A stretch of 64,000 bases of DNA from Poa pratensis (Eukaryota; Streptophyta; Magnoliopsida; Poales; Poaceae), in NCBI GenBank assembly GCA_947311845.1, contig CAMZMU010000027.1, positions 32,131,723-32,195,722 on the forward strand, in the 5' to 3' direction. Positions 13,501-23,452 of this stretch are shown here, one piece after another. The notes under the pieces are model-generated. The model did not search any database and was not told the origin of the DNA. It saw only the letters and a program-made list of their open reading frames with translations. The first letter of the stretch is position 1, and each line of letters opens with the position of its first letter. Position numbers and translations under genes: made by a program.

Positions 13501-16500
13501 GGAATTTTCAAAATAAAGACTAGTGACTGCAGCATGAGCTTATCTGGCTAGCTAAACCAACTAATGGTATAAGATGAAATAGTATTGACATAACTCATTC
13601 AATGGTTATGTGGCCACACTCAACCAAGAGCCTCCATCGCAAATGGCAGATTTGAGAAAATACACTCTCCATGGGAAATTCAGTATGCAGAACAACAACC
13701 AATTATGATGTAGAAACCATTAAATAGGATGCCAATATGAAATTAACAAGTTAAATGACTGTGGGGACTGGGAGACATGAAAAGAAGCTCAACATGGGCA
13801 CAGCAGACAAAACTTGAGCTAAACTAATTTAGTTCCATATTACAGCAGCTAATTTCAAGAAATGCTAAGGTATAATAAGAGGGCATCATAGTAGAACTCA
13901 TTGTTGGGATGGAGAGGGGGGGCAATCGGCCAATATTACCAAAAAAATAGAACTGAATCAATAAATCATACACTAATACTACCTTAGTGCGGCTCTGGGA
14001 ATATTTGTCATCCTTTGGAGAGAGAGGTTGATAAGGCAAGGGTTCTAAAGCTGCTCTCACAAGCAAAGTTAGGACATCACCAGGTAAAACAAACATGTCC
14101 ACATCAACATGGACCATAGGCGCTGATAACTCCTCGGAGTCGATTAATTTTCCTCTACCTTTCTTTCCCCTGCATTGGTGCTCAAGTGCCTTTAGCCCCG
14201 TATGCAGGGAGTCCATCACTAGTGTTGAAGTGACTTCTTTCTCTACAAAGAAATGCTTCACAATTATTTTCAATATGACGTCACTCTTCTCTCTGGACAT
14301 GCACGTCTTGTGCTTGGGTCAATTGCAAGCCAGAAAGCACGAAAACTGCAACACCAAGGAAGGCATGCATTGTAATTAAAAGTGAAAATATTTAGTTATC
14401 CACAGGATGACATAGCATAACATTCAAGAACTAACCGACTAACCTGGACCATCTCAATTTGTCCTCAGTGAGCTTGGTAAGTTTACTTCTGTGTTCTTCA
14501 ACAAAGCGACGGTAAATTTGCTCTATATTTGTCATATAGACGCGGAGTAATTCTCGCCGATAAGGCCGGTCAAGGCAACGAAACGGGCGGTCCACTTTCT
14601 CCCTCCAATATTGAAAAAGACGGGCAAAGAACAGTTACATAATGCTTTGTCGTCAATTAATAAGCATTAGTACCGAGGAAAATAGAGGCAATGACTGGAG
14701 TTTGATTCTTAAATATATCCAAATACCCGAGCACAAAATAGTTAGTGTGCATTGAACACACTAAAGATAGATAGCTAAATTTAAACAGTATAGAAGTGAC
14801 CTTACAACCTGAAGCCCTGAACATAAGAAGGAACTCTGGATATTTGCAATCAGAAACAGTCCAAAGAGAATAATATGCAGTTACAGCTCGTAACAGGAAG
14901 AGGATAAATTATGTACAATCGCAAGGTAAAACGAAAAAGAATCAAGGAGAAAATACCAAAAAAAACTAAACTAAAGTGTGCAGTGTGAACGATCAAATTA
15001 AGACGTCAAGTACTACAGAAGCAATGTAGATTATTTTTAAACCATAGGGAGCCTGGTGGAATTAATAGTCTTCAAAATGTCAATCTTGAAACTCGGTATT
15101 ACCTAATAACTTGAACTTGAGCTATAATTTCAAGAACATCATCAACAAGAAAACCATCTTGAATCTTTGACAACTCCATGAACTTCTTCCATCCCCAGTC
15201 ATGCTCCTTCTTCCAGAATTTGTGCAAGGTGTCTGCAAAATTACTTAGTTAACCTCTAATTGGCTGTTTAGCTCAATGGAGAAAACAGCCAAATTGATTT
15301 TTACCAGAATATTTAACTTTCTTAGGATCAAGATTGCCCACCGCTATGGTGAATTGCGCAAACTGACTCCATCCTGAAAGTGTCAAGCGCATGGTTGAAG
15401 AATAAATTTGGGGACACAATTTTATTTAGGAAAAAACTGTAGCACACTAGCAACATACCTGGAAGGTGTTTGTCATGATCAGCAACACATAGAAACAATG
15501 ACAAGTGATTGGAGACATCACATCCTTGAGGGTAAACTAGAATATACCTGGAAGAAATAAAGATTGCCAAGGTATCAACAAATGATAATAATATAGCATG
15601 TCATGAGGGATACAAGCTAGTTTACAACTTCCAGAGTACAGAAGAAAAAATATTGGAGATAAAATTGTTTACTAGTATTCTCCAAGCACCAACTTCCGTT
15701 TGGAAGAGGTGAAACACAGTGAACAAGACTTGTAAAATAATTGCACTGGGTAGCAATAGGTCAGGCCCATTGAATACATCAATCAGTGTCATGCCTAATG
15801 ACAGCAAAGATGCACCGCAACTTGAAGAAATTGAACAAACCGAAACAACTTGAGACATAGTAAAGCTTTTTGACATTACGGAGATATTCGAGTTATAGGC
15901 CTATCTTCTTTGCACATCAGTAACTGAAAGCTTTATGCCTTCTATTATGTATAGCCGGTTCTTTATAGAGACTCAAAGCTTTCTTTTGAGGATTTGGTGA
16001 AAAAGAACAGCACGTGTACAATTGAAAAGAATCTAGCATCATGCTTCAATATAACAAAGACTAACCCATCTGTTCAACAATGAACTTGAATATATAGGAA
16101 AAGCACACATGCATTTACCACTAACAACGAGGGAAATAGAGTTAACACCATTATGAAAGATTTGACAGCCTACATGCTCTCTTACTTGCAACACTGCCAA
16201 ACAAAATAGAGAGAAAGCATGAGCTGGAAAGCATAGTACACCAGCAATCATTTATGTTAAGACAGTCCAACTAGAAAAGGAATACTTGTCAATCCATAAT
16301 AGCACACAAAAAAGAATATTAACCCAGGCACATTTCAATCTTGGTTCATCACCAGAACCAAACAAAGCAGAAAAGAGAAGGGTACCAACACCATTCATTT
16401 GAGTTATTTCATCGGGCACCCTACCACTTAAAACCACCAGCTTCAAATGGTTCGCTTTTCATTTCTCTTTTCTTCTCCGTTGAAAAGTTTTCAATTCGCC

Positions 16501-17768
16501 AAGTAAATCGCCCAAATAAATTTGAAGGACCGGGCCCTGAGATAACAACAGGTGAAGATTAGCTAACCGAAACATAGCCACAATTACCATTGAACAAAAC
16601 TCTATCATAAATGACTAAATGTCGGTAAGGAAGATGAAAAACACATATTAGTTTGGAAAAGCTGACTACAACAATTATATGTCAAGGTCTGAACTGAAAC
16701 ATGTGACCAGGTTTATTCCTTCAGTCAACCATAAACGAAGATACACAAATTTAAAAATATATAGGTAACAGAAGATATGGTTAATGTGTACTTTCCGATT
16801 CAAACTATATATGAATCAAGGCTACAAGGATAAATAATCAGAATGTACATAGGCAGATAATAACTTTGAATCAAGTTTACATGGTGAGCTACTAGCAGAA
16901 ACAAAATATTGTACAGTACATATGGTGCGATCTAAAAATATAAGGACTACTACATACTTCATTTTGGCTGCAATTGTGCAAGTACTCATGCAGTGCATAA
17001 TATATTTATTTCTGCATAATTACTTTTGGGTGCAACCGTTCAAGCACCCATCTGCTAACAGTTAACTGTTTCCAGACAAAAATTACGAATGGTCAGTCAA
17101 TCACCATACCAAGCCCTCGTGGTTATGATTTTCTGCAGTTTCAAGGTGTAACAGCAATCTCCCTGTTCTAATGGAAGAGTGACCAATTAAGTGTGACTGT
17201 CCACGGATCAGAGAATATGTGCATGTATTGTTGTACAAAGATCCTTAAGTTGGAGGTACGTAAAACAACCCGGACCAAAGACTCTGAGCCCTCTAAAGTC
17301 CCAACCCAAGATTAAGCTGACTCACATTTGAGGGTAATAAGCTAACCCACCAATATTAACCCTTCTGGGTTCTCATCACCAACTATTAACCCAGCTAAAC
17401 AACCTAATTCGAGACAAACAGCATTTCATACTGACTCTCTTTGCTGCCAAACGCAAAAAATTGGGTTAAGCTAACCTAGTTATTTAACCCAGAGTAAAGC
17501 ACAACTTTGAACTTATGAAGAAACTAATGATAGCGCTTAGTTAAACACTTGTGATATCCTCTGAAGTTAGATTGATCAGACAAAGAAGGTCTAGTTGCGC
17601 ACCAGGATCATCATCTTCGCCGTCAGTGTCCCAGAAGGGAGGGGCCGTAGAAGGGCTCCCATTATCGACCTGGTCGCAGGACCGCCACTCAGACAGTGAA
17701 TCACCGGACACACTGCGGTCCTCATCCCCCAGCTCGGTCGTGCTTCCAGCAGACTCATCAGATAGCAT
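7572..17768 (-). CDS. TRAF1-like protein (MATH domain; TRAF1A/TRAF1B, MUSE13/14 family)
   Basis: Twelve coding exons on the minus strand: 17768-17603, 16536-16425, 15547-15459, 15373-15305, 15232-15103, 14602-14444, 14345-13983, 13185-13079, 12577-12427, 11256-10848, 10758-10569 and 9325-7572. The MATH domain spans about residues 56-188, with FTWRIENFS and YPQGCDVSNHLSLFLC. A charged coiled-coil (AYQEAVALKRQEELIREEEE) opens exon 9. A long Pro/Ser-rich C-terminal half follows, about 1,233 residues in all. Family knowledge: the Arabidopsis relatives are adaptors for SCF-dependent turnover of NLR immune receptors and for autophagy control. Three single-base losses break the frame: near 14303 (exon 7), 11104 (exon 10) and 7697 (exon 12). 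Each exon keeps correct splice phase if one base is restored, so assembly error is likelier than decay. A genuine pseudogene remains possible. Confidence 0.85.
8718..8879 (-). repeat. In-frame 54-bp coding minisatellite in the TRAF1-like gene
   Basis: Three imperfect 54-bp units encode 18-residue repeats of the type KSPAPQV-x-KV-x-KA-x-PV-x-P in the Pro-rich C-terminal half. The unit is a multiple of three, so copy-number change would not break the frame. Confidence 0.75.
11560..11880 (-). mobile_element. Possible short SINE/LINE-type retroelement in an intron
   Basis: On the minus strand this GC-richer block starts near an AAACCCTAGCCGC leader and ends in a TTTAAAAAAG tract. It sits between AT-rich intron sequence and reads like a short non-LTR element. 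I found no convincing target-site duplication and cannot name a family. It lies within the intron between exons 9 and 10 of the TRAF1-like gene. Confidence 0.3.
12946..13049. repeat. 56-bp tandem duplication in an intron
   Basis: Two near-identical units begin GTCGACCAAATT at 12946 and 13002 and end with the same AGAGGT. They differ by a few substitutions. They lie between exons 8 and 9 of the TRAF1-like gene. Confidence 0.7.
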
Positions 17769-18350
17769 GGCTCCAGACCTCAACAATAGGTCCAACCCCC
17801 GCCTGTCTTCAGCTGCGCAACAGAAACAATAGAAGAATAAACTGATGCTCAAGTCAACACGCCCCCAAATACCTCGAAACGAAAATTTCTAACGAAACGT
17901 GTACTAATTAAACCCTCAAAGCTCCGTTTCAGGGGGGGATTTCACTGACGGACAAACAGGCGGAAGCTAAAAGCCGGTGGGGAAGACCTAACACGTACTC
18001 CCGCCAGCCAACGTAGAATCCATTCACAGCTAGTAACCCCCAAACAAGGCCAGAACCTAGCCCTCAAACCCTAGCCCCGCGGTCCGCACGAGCACCCGCC
18101 GCAAGCATCGCAGCTGCGCGTGGGCAACAGGCGGGCGGGCGCGGGGCACCCGATCCAGTGGACGCCGGGATAGCCTAGAGCGTTACCTGCGACGGCAGAG
18201 GCAGCGGGAGCTGGCCGCGACGACGAGCCGGGAGAGGGAGCTGCGGCGGCTGCGGGTGCGGCGGCGGCGAGACGAAATGGGCAGACAGGAGAGAGGGGGA
18301 GAGAGAAAAGAGAAAGTGGCGAGAACATTTGGATTGGGGAATTTATATCA
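17769..18350 (-). promoter_or_regulatory. 5' UTR exons and core promoter of the TRAF1-like gene
   Basis: The leader is split. A 5' UTR piece at 17812-17769 follows an acceptor (GCGCAG|CTGAAG). An upstream GC-rich non-coding exon ends at 18187 with donor CGCAG|GTAAC. On the minus strand a TATAAAT box lies at plus 18341-18347, which would put the transcription start near 18310-18315. A spliced 5' leader is common for this family. Confidence 0.55.
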
Positions 18351-19239
18351 GCGACTCCGACGAGAGATATATGAGGTGTGTGCTTCGTTCTTCCTCGCAA
18401 AGATGGCTGGTACAAAAACGATTTTCAAAGGGAAAAACAAAGGAATGCCAGGTACTACCCTTTTCTGACCCCCGAGATGCGCGCACCCGTGCGGCGGACC
18501 ACGGACGGATGGATGGGGCATTTTTGGAAACTTTGAGCAGAGTACAGATGCGCCGAGAAAAGCCATTTCAAAACTTTTAAACCAGCGGTTTAAGGGATTC
18601 CAAAGAAACGATTTCACATATGTTGTGGCTTGACGTTTATTGAATTCTCAAATCTCGATAGATCGTACCTTTTTGTTTGGCGCGACGGCGACGCTCGGTG
18701 ACATGAGTATCGCTGCACGAAGTTGCCGCCTCCTCGAGCTGGTTTATACGGCGCCGAATCGTATCAAGGACGCTATAGCGAGTGGCGCCATCAAAGGTGG
18801 CCAAGACCGTCGGCCGCGGAGTCGTCTAGATGTCTAAGGTATCGAGGTCGCAACCCGATGTTAGATGTAGTTTTCCAATGCTACTAGGTTTTGGTGGGGC
18901 AAGATCTAACCGTGGCGGCGGGGCGGTGAGGAGGCAGGGCAAGCGGTGAACGAGGATATATTGGTGGGAGCAAGTTGAGAAATCGTTGAAGTAAATCGGG
19001 GCAGGGGTAGAGAAAGCATGGACAGAGCGATCATCCAATAAACATGGCATAAATAGGTTATAACGGGATCGTTTATCTGGACAATATTTATTTATTGCCA
19101 AATCAAGTAAGATATACTTACTGATTTACGAATATATATATATATATATATATAGTTCCTTTAAATAGTACTAGCAATGGCAGGCTCGTGAAACCGTCAA
19201 AGTTCAAGACATGCTCTATCGCGCTATTGTTGTGTCTGC
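18351..19239. other. Intergenic stretch with no recognisable gene
   Basis: No coding region, RNA gene or bounded transposon was recognised. The only clear landmark is an (AT)n microsatellite at 19132-19154. Confidence 0.4.
19132..19154. repeat. (AT)n microsatellite
   Basis: About 11.5 uninterrupted AT dinucleotides. Confidence 0.9.
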
Positions 19240-20314
19240 TCAGAATGAAGCCTTGTGCAATTTGGTGAAACGGTACCAGCCCCACCGGGCGATAAATAGG
19301 ACAAGGTGTCTTCTCTTCTTATTTGCGTGTATATCCTCCTTTGCCGGCTCAGAGGGCTGTACCGGCCTCACCGGGTGATAAATTTGTTGGACATTACGCT
19401 TTCTACCTTCACTTTTCTTTACTAGAGACGTCACCTCATCAGTTCCTCCATCACCAGTTGTACTTGAAAACTTCGTACCCGTATCCTTTTTCTAGTCTAG
19501 CTGGCATGCTGCTCGCCGGACAAATTTTCATTCGACCCACTCTTCTTCTTTTCATCTGGAACTTACCGGTCCTACACCAAAGGGCCAATCGCCATTTGCA
19601 TCTCTAGTACCAGGTGTATGACAGAAAAGCTCAGGGTGTCCGAATCGGCCACAGGAGAAACAGAGGTGTGGCACTTGTTCATATTGAATGGTGTACTAAT
19701 CCCTATTCTGCCTTGTTGCCGACTCAATCAAAATACCCCTCCTCAAATGCTTAGTGCCACCGTCATCCTCACCCTCAGGTACCAACTGGATCAAACACAA
19801 TCTAGGTAGCAATTTTATTTAACTCATTGGCAATACGCTTTCCCCAGGTTGGGTTTCACAGATTGAAGTGTAGGTTTAAATTCCTAGCCCATAGCTGAAT
19901 CTTGTCAAACTTGAGTTCCGACAGTTGCATCCCCTCAACGAACTCCTCCAAAATCATCGCATTTTTGCTGACATGCCACAGTGATCCATCTCTGACCCGA
20001 TCTTGATCACGTAGTGACTCGAAATCAGCCATAAAAGTGTTTTCGCCAACAAAGCGAAATCTCCAGGGTTTCCCTATGTTGGTCGTAGCGCGCTTGATAT
20101 CGTTTGGATGTGGAAAAGTTCCCAGGTACAGCACTCTCCCCGCCAGCATCCACCTCGGCTTCGCACCACTGTCGACATCATCGACAATCAGAGGAGTCGC
20201 TTCATCCTCCGTGAGATCCAACTTTCCCATCGCCTCTTCCATCCGATCTCGAGCTGCCTTCAAATAGGCAGCTTCCCCTTCCTTCTCCTTGCCTCCCACT
20301 CCAGAAGAATCCAT
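19240..20314 (-). pseudogene. Decayed LINE ORF1-type gene (DUF4283 plus zinc knuckle)
   Basis: The intact first part (20314 to 19856, 153 codons) has a charged leader and then a DUF4283 RNA-binding-type domain, with VGENTFMADFESLRD and DGSLWHVSKNAMILEEF. A TGA stops it where relatives read on. Beyond it the same frame still shows TWGKRIANEL. Further down near 19615-19680 a CCHC zinc knuckle (CFSCGRFGHPELFC) is readable, followed by a lysine-rich tail to about 19240, with further stops. DUF4283 plus CCHC is the usual ORF1 layout of plant L1-clade LINEs. No ORF2 follows, so this is an isolated, mutated ORF1 fragment. Unusually it keeps the 5' end and lacks the 3' part. Confidence 0.65.
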
Positions 20315-20453
20315 CTTCAGCACTGAGGTTCACTGCGCATCTGCGCCCCACCGAGAGATCGACTCGTGCTCAGCCAAAAACTCCCATGAAACCCTAATAG
20401 CCTAATGAGAGGCTCCTACTTTTCCGGGAATAAGACTAAGCGCATAAGAGATA

Positions 20454-20690
20454 CTCCCTCCGCCAAAACTCCCGTGTAACCCTAATCGCCTAATGACGTA
20501 CTAAATTAAATTGGTATAGCTGGATTTGTCTTGGAATGAATGAAGTTTCAAAATATACCAATGTGATGTCATACACATACATATTGATACCCTTTTCTAT
20601 AAAGTTAGTCAAAATTGGAAAAGGTTGACTTAGTAAAAAAGCTAGATTACATTTATTCGAGGATGGGAATAGAGATAGATATAGTAGGAT
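20454..20690. mobile_element. Degenerate Stowaway-like MITE (tentative)
   Basis: The left edge reads TACTCCCTCCG, like the terminus of Stowaway elements. Near the right edge the order 'TTAGTCAAAATT ... GTTGACTTAGTAAAAAAGCTAG' resembles Stowaway subterminal sequence. The right terminus is decayed and no TA pair could be confirmed. Its left part repeats about 34 bp found just upstream (20378-20412). Confidence 0.3.
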
Positions 20691-20727
20691 TATAATCTAC
20701 AGATACGCTCCTCAGGCTCATATACGA

Positions 20728-21857
20728 TTAAGCGCCCGAAGGCCCCGAAACCGCCGCCGCCGCAGGCTGATCGCCGGCGAGGTCGACCTTGACTTGAAGG
20801 AAGTCGATGGTGCGCTCCCCGAGTGCGAACGCGTCCCAGAATCCGTCCGTAAAAACCTTGGCCTCGAGTCGCCTGTACATCGCCGGCCGTTCCCCGCCGA
20901 CCAGCTCCGGCGACGGCCCGAGCACCATGTGCGGCTCCGCCTGGTAGAACACCGCCAGCGACACCCTCTCCGCCGCCTCGCCCGGCGCCACCACCCAGTG
21001 CATGGGCGCCCTGAACACCGCGTTGCTCATGATCTCCATCTCGTCGCCGACGAGGACCAGCAGCTGGTGGCGGCCGCCGCCGAGCACGGGCACGTCGACC
21101 CAGCTGCCGTCCTTGAGAACCTGGAGGCCGCCGACGTGCTCGTCGAGGAGGATCACGCTGACGACGGTCTTGTCGGTGTGGGGTTTAAGCCCGTTGACGA
21201 CGTCCGGGCGCGGGCAGGGGGGGTAGTAGGTGAACCTCGCGTAGGACGGCATCCGCTCGCCGACCTTGTCGGCGAAGAACCCCTCCTCGAAGCCCAGGCT
21301 CCTAGCCATGGCCGCGAGCACGAGCCTCGCCAGCTTCTCGGTCTCGAGGCTGAACTCGTGCAGCAGCTCTGCGAGGTCCGGCGGGTGGGCCGGCCAGAAG
21401 CGGAGCTGCCGCTCGTCCTCCGGAAGGACCTGCAGGTAGAGGCGGTCGCACCAGTCGAGGACCTGCTCGTCGGTGTCCACGCGGTCGACGCCGTAGCCCT
21501 CGGGCTGAAACTTGCGTCCGCCGTCGACCACGTTGCTGTACTCCTGCTTCGCCTCCGTCGGCAGGTGGAAGAACCCGCGCGCCGCGCCGAGCGTCGCGTA
21601 AAGGAACGGCTCCGGCATGCGATGGCCGGTCACGGAGAAGAGGACCCAGGACTGGAGCGCCGACCGGAGCTTCGCGGCCTCGTCGGGATCGGCGTCGGCA
21701 AGGAGGCCCACGTCCACGGTGGGGATTAACTGCTCGGTGGGCTGTGCGACGACGGTCGGGCGATCCTTTCCTTCTTCAGCACGTAGCGGCTCGGCGGGGC
21801 GAGGCCGCCGTCCGCGGCCACCTCCTGCACGAGCTTCCCTTGAGCTTGATGCACCAT
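20728..21857 (-). CDS. 2-oxoglutarate/Fe(II)-dependent dioxygenase (DIOX_N plus 2OG-FeII_Oxy)
   Basis: A single-exon gene of about 376 residues. The N-terminal DIOX_N domain (from LIPTVDVGLLAD) is followed by the jelly-roll oxygenase domain. The iron ligands are His and Asp in PHTDKT (about residues 227 and 229) and a distal His in APMHWVV (about 287). The 2-oxoglutarate-binding Arg lies in RVSLAVFY (about 298). Enzymes of this cytosolic superfamily oxidise hormones, flavonoids or other specialised metabolites. The SRG1/norcoclaurine-synthase-like subgroup fits best, but the substrate cannot be told. ATG 21857 is chosen because its frame gives a family-like leader ending PPSRYVLKKE. That leader is joined to the main frame only if one A is missing from the run at plus 21767-21769. 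Without it the main frame has no good ATG start. Confidence 0.85.
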
Positions 21858-21926
21858 TGCGATGCACTCGTAATTCACAGTGCGTTGTCTACTTCAGGAT
21901 GGTTTGTGTATGTCTGAATCGTGTGG

Positions 21927-21934
21927 TTTTTATA
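21927..21934 (-). promoter_or_regulatory. TATA box of the dioxygenase gene
   Basis: The minus strand reads TATAAAAA, 70 bp upstream of ATG 21857. The position fits a short 5' UTR of roughly 40 nt. Confidence 0.65.
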
Positions 21935-22165
21935 CGTAGTACTCCGATCAGCTCAGTTCACTCTGCTCAGATGTGGACCTTGTAGGTGTCCAAACTGAAA
22001 TGAGCTTGAAGGATCAGTATGGTTTCTCAATCCATTCCGCCGTACACATCCATTCAGCCATCAAAGGGGGGAAGGATCCCCAATTTCCCAAGCCCTCACC
22101 CTACCCGCTATCTGGGCAGAAATTGGCCTGCATGCGTCCCACCGCAGCCGCCGCCGCGTGAACGT

Positions 22166-22171
22166 CACGTG
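22166..22171. promoter_or_regulatory. G-box (CACGTG) upstream of the dioxygenase gene
   Basis: A perfect CACGTG palindrome within AACGTCACGTGG, about 230 bp upstream of the TATA box. G-boxes with this ACGT core bind bZIP/bHLH factors and often mediate ABA, light or jasmonate responses. Function here is inference. Confidence 0.4.
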
Positions 22172-23452
22172 GCTGTGTAGTCGTAAGAGTTTGGGACAAG
22201 GCAACCTTTGTAAAATGGAGTTCCGCTAGATATTGTGGAGAATTTCATAAGATAAGTGGGAGCTAGTTTATGACAAAACCTCACCTTATATTATGTCCTA
22301 ATGTCTTTCCCTTATTCGGTTGGGTACCTAAACTTGTTTTCCACTTAGTTGTTTTTATTTACATTTTCTTGATATTGGCTGATTGCAGAGGACTTGTGAT
22401 TTTTAACAGAGTTAGTTATGCACGTGCAATGCACTCGTTATGACAAAATGAACCAATGAAATTTGCACATTAGAAGGCGGCCCAACATTGGTTACATCGG
22501 CCATCAACCAAACCTCCATTTCAGTAAACAACTATTTTATCACAAATGAACATCGCAAATGGTAGTGAAACTTTTGTTAAATCTGGAGAGTTACTTGCGG
22601 CAATACCCATTCTGTATAGAGAGCATATACCGCTGTTGCGCATAAATCATATGCAAAGCAAAACAACATGATTCCTATTCATCAATATAAGATATTTGCA
22701 CAAAAATAAGGAAAATCCTACTTTTTGGTGCTTCTGATCCGTCATGATCCTGGTTGTTCACATGAAACCTATGGACATGCAGATTGATGCAGGGTGTGTG
22801 TGTTTGTTTGAACTTTTGGGCGATTTTTTCTCAGCTGCGCGTTAGGCTTCGGTCGAAGCACATCCGTTTCCTTCATGCTCGAAAAAACACCTCGGGGAGG
22901 TGCTTCGTGAGCGAGCTGCCGAAACGCTACACATGTTTGCCCATTTGGTTCGTCGAAATTGAGCCTCGCGTTGTTTTAGCCGGCTCACCTCGTTCCAAAA
23001 CCAAACCACACACACCATAATAGTAACCCCTTCTACTCGGCGCGTGCACCATGAATTCGATCCAGTTTTTTTTTCAATTTCAGGCCGTGCAAGCATTACG
23101 GAGTGGATTTGTTTTCAGATAGATAATTCCATTTTCTTGGCAACAGGAGTCGATTTGTATCCAGATAGATAATCCCATTTGCTTGGCAACAGAATACATG
23201 TGGATTGAAGGGAGGCGGTAACTGTAGGCGTGTCCCCGGCACAACAATGGACACAGGTAAGCCCCGTATACCACTATCTCATACAGAGTTAGTAGGACAA
23301 ATTGCTGAAGCAGCACTAGCGAAACATACTGATGCAACACTGGAGCTGCTCAATACTTGTACTGAATAGTCAGAGAGTGGCAAAGCATCATAATCCAGAG
23401 TGGCAGCTGGAAACATTAAAAACTTCGACAGACAAATCTTCCAGACTCTTAC
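22172..23452. other. Intergenic region, including the displaced 3' flank of the L18a gene
   Basis: No gene recognised. Because the gypsy element splits the L18a 3' UTR, the minus-strand sequence just below 23452 was originally contiguous with 37919-37966 and should hold the native polyadenylation region. A 50-bp imperfect tandem repeat (CAGATAGATAATTCC / CAGATAGATAATCCC) lies at about 23115-23200. Confidence 0.5.

Noticed and set aside
13983..14345. Calling the TRAF1-like gene a certain pseudogene because of the exon 7 frameshift
   Set aside because: Splice sites, phases and the rest of the protein are preserved, and the same type of error recurs in unrelated genes in the window.
20794..21729. 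311-codon plus-strand open frame
   Set aside because: It is the antisense shadow of the GC-rich dioxygenase gene, with no domain of its own.
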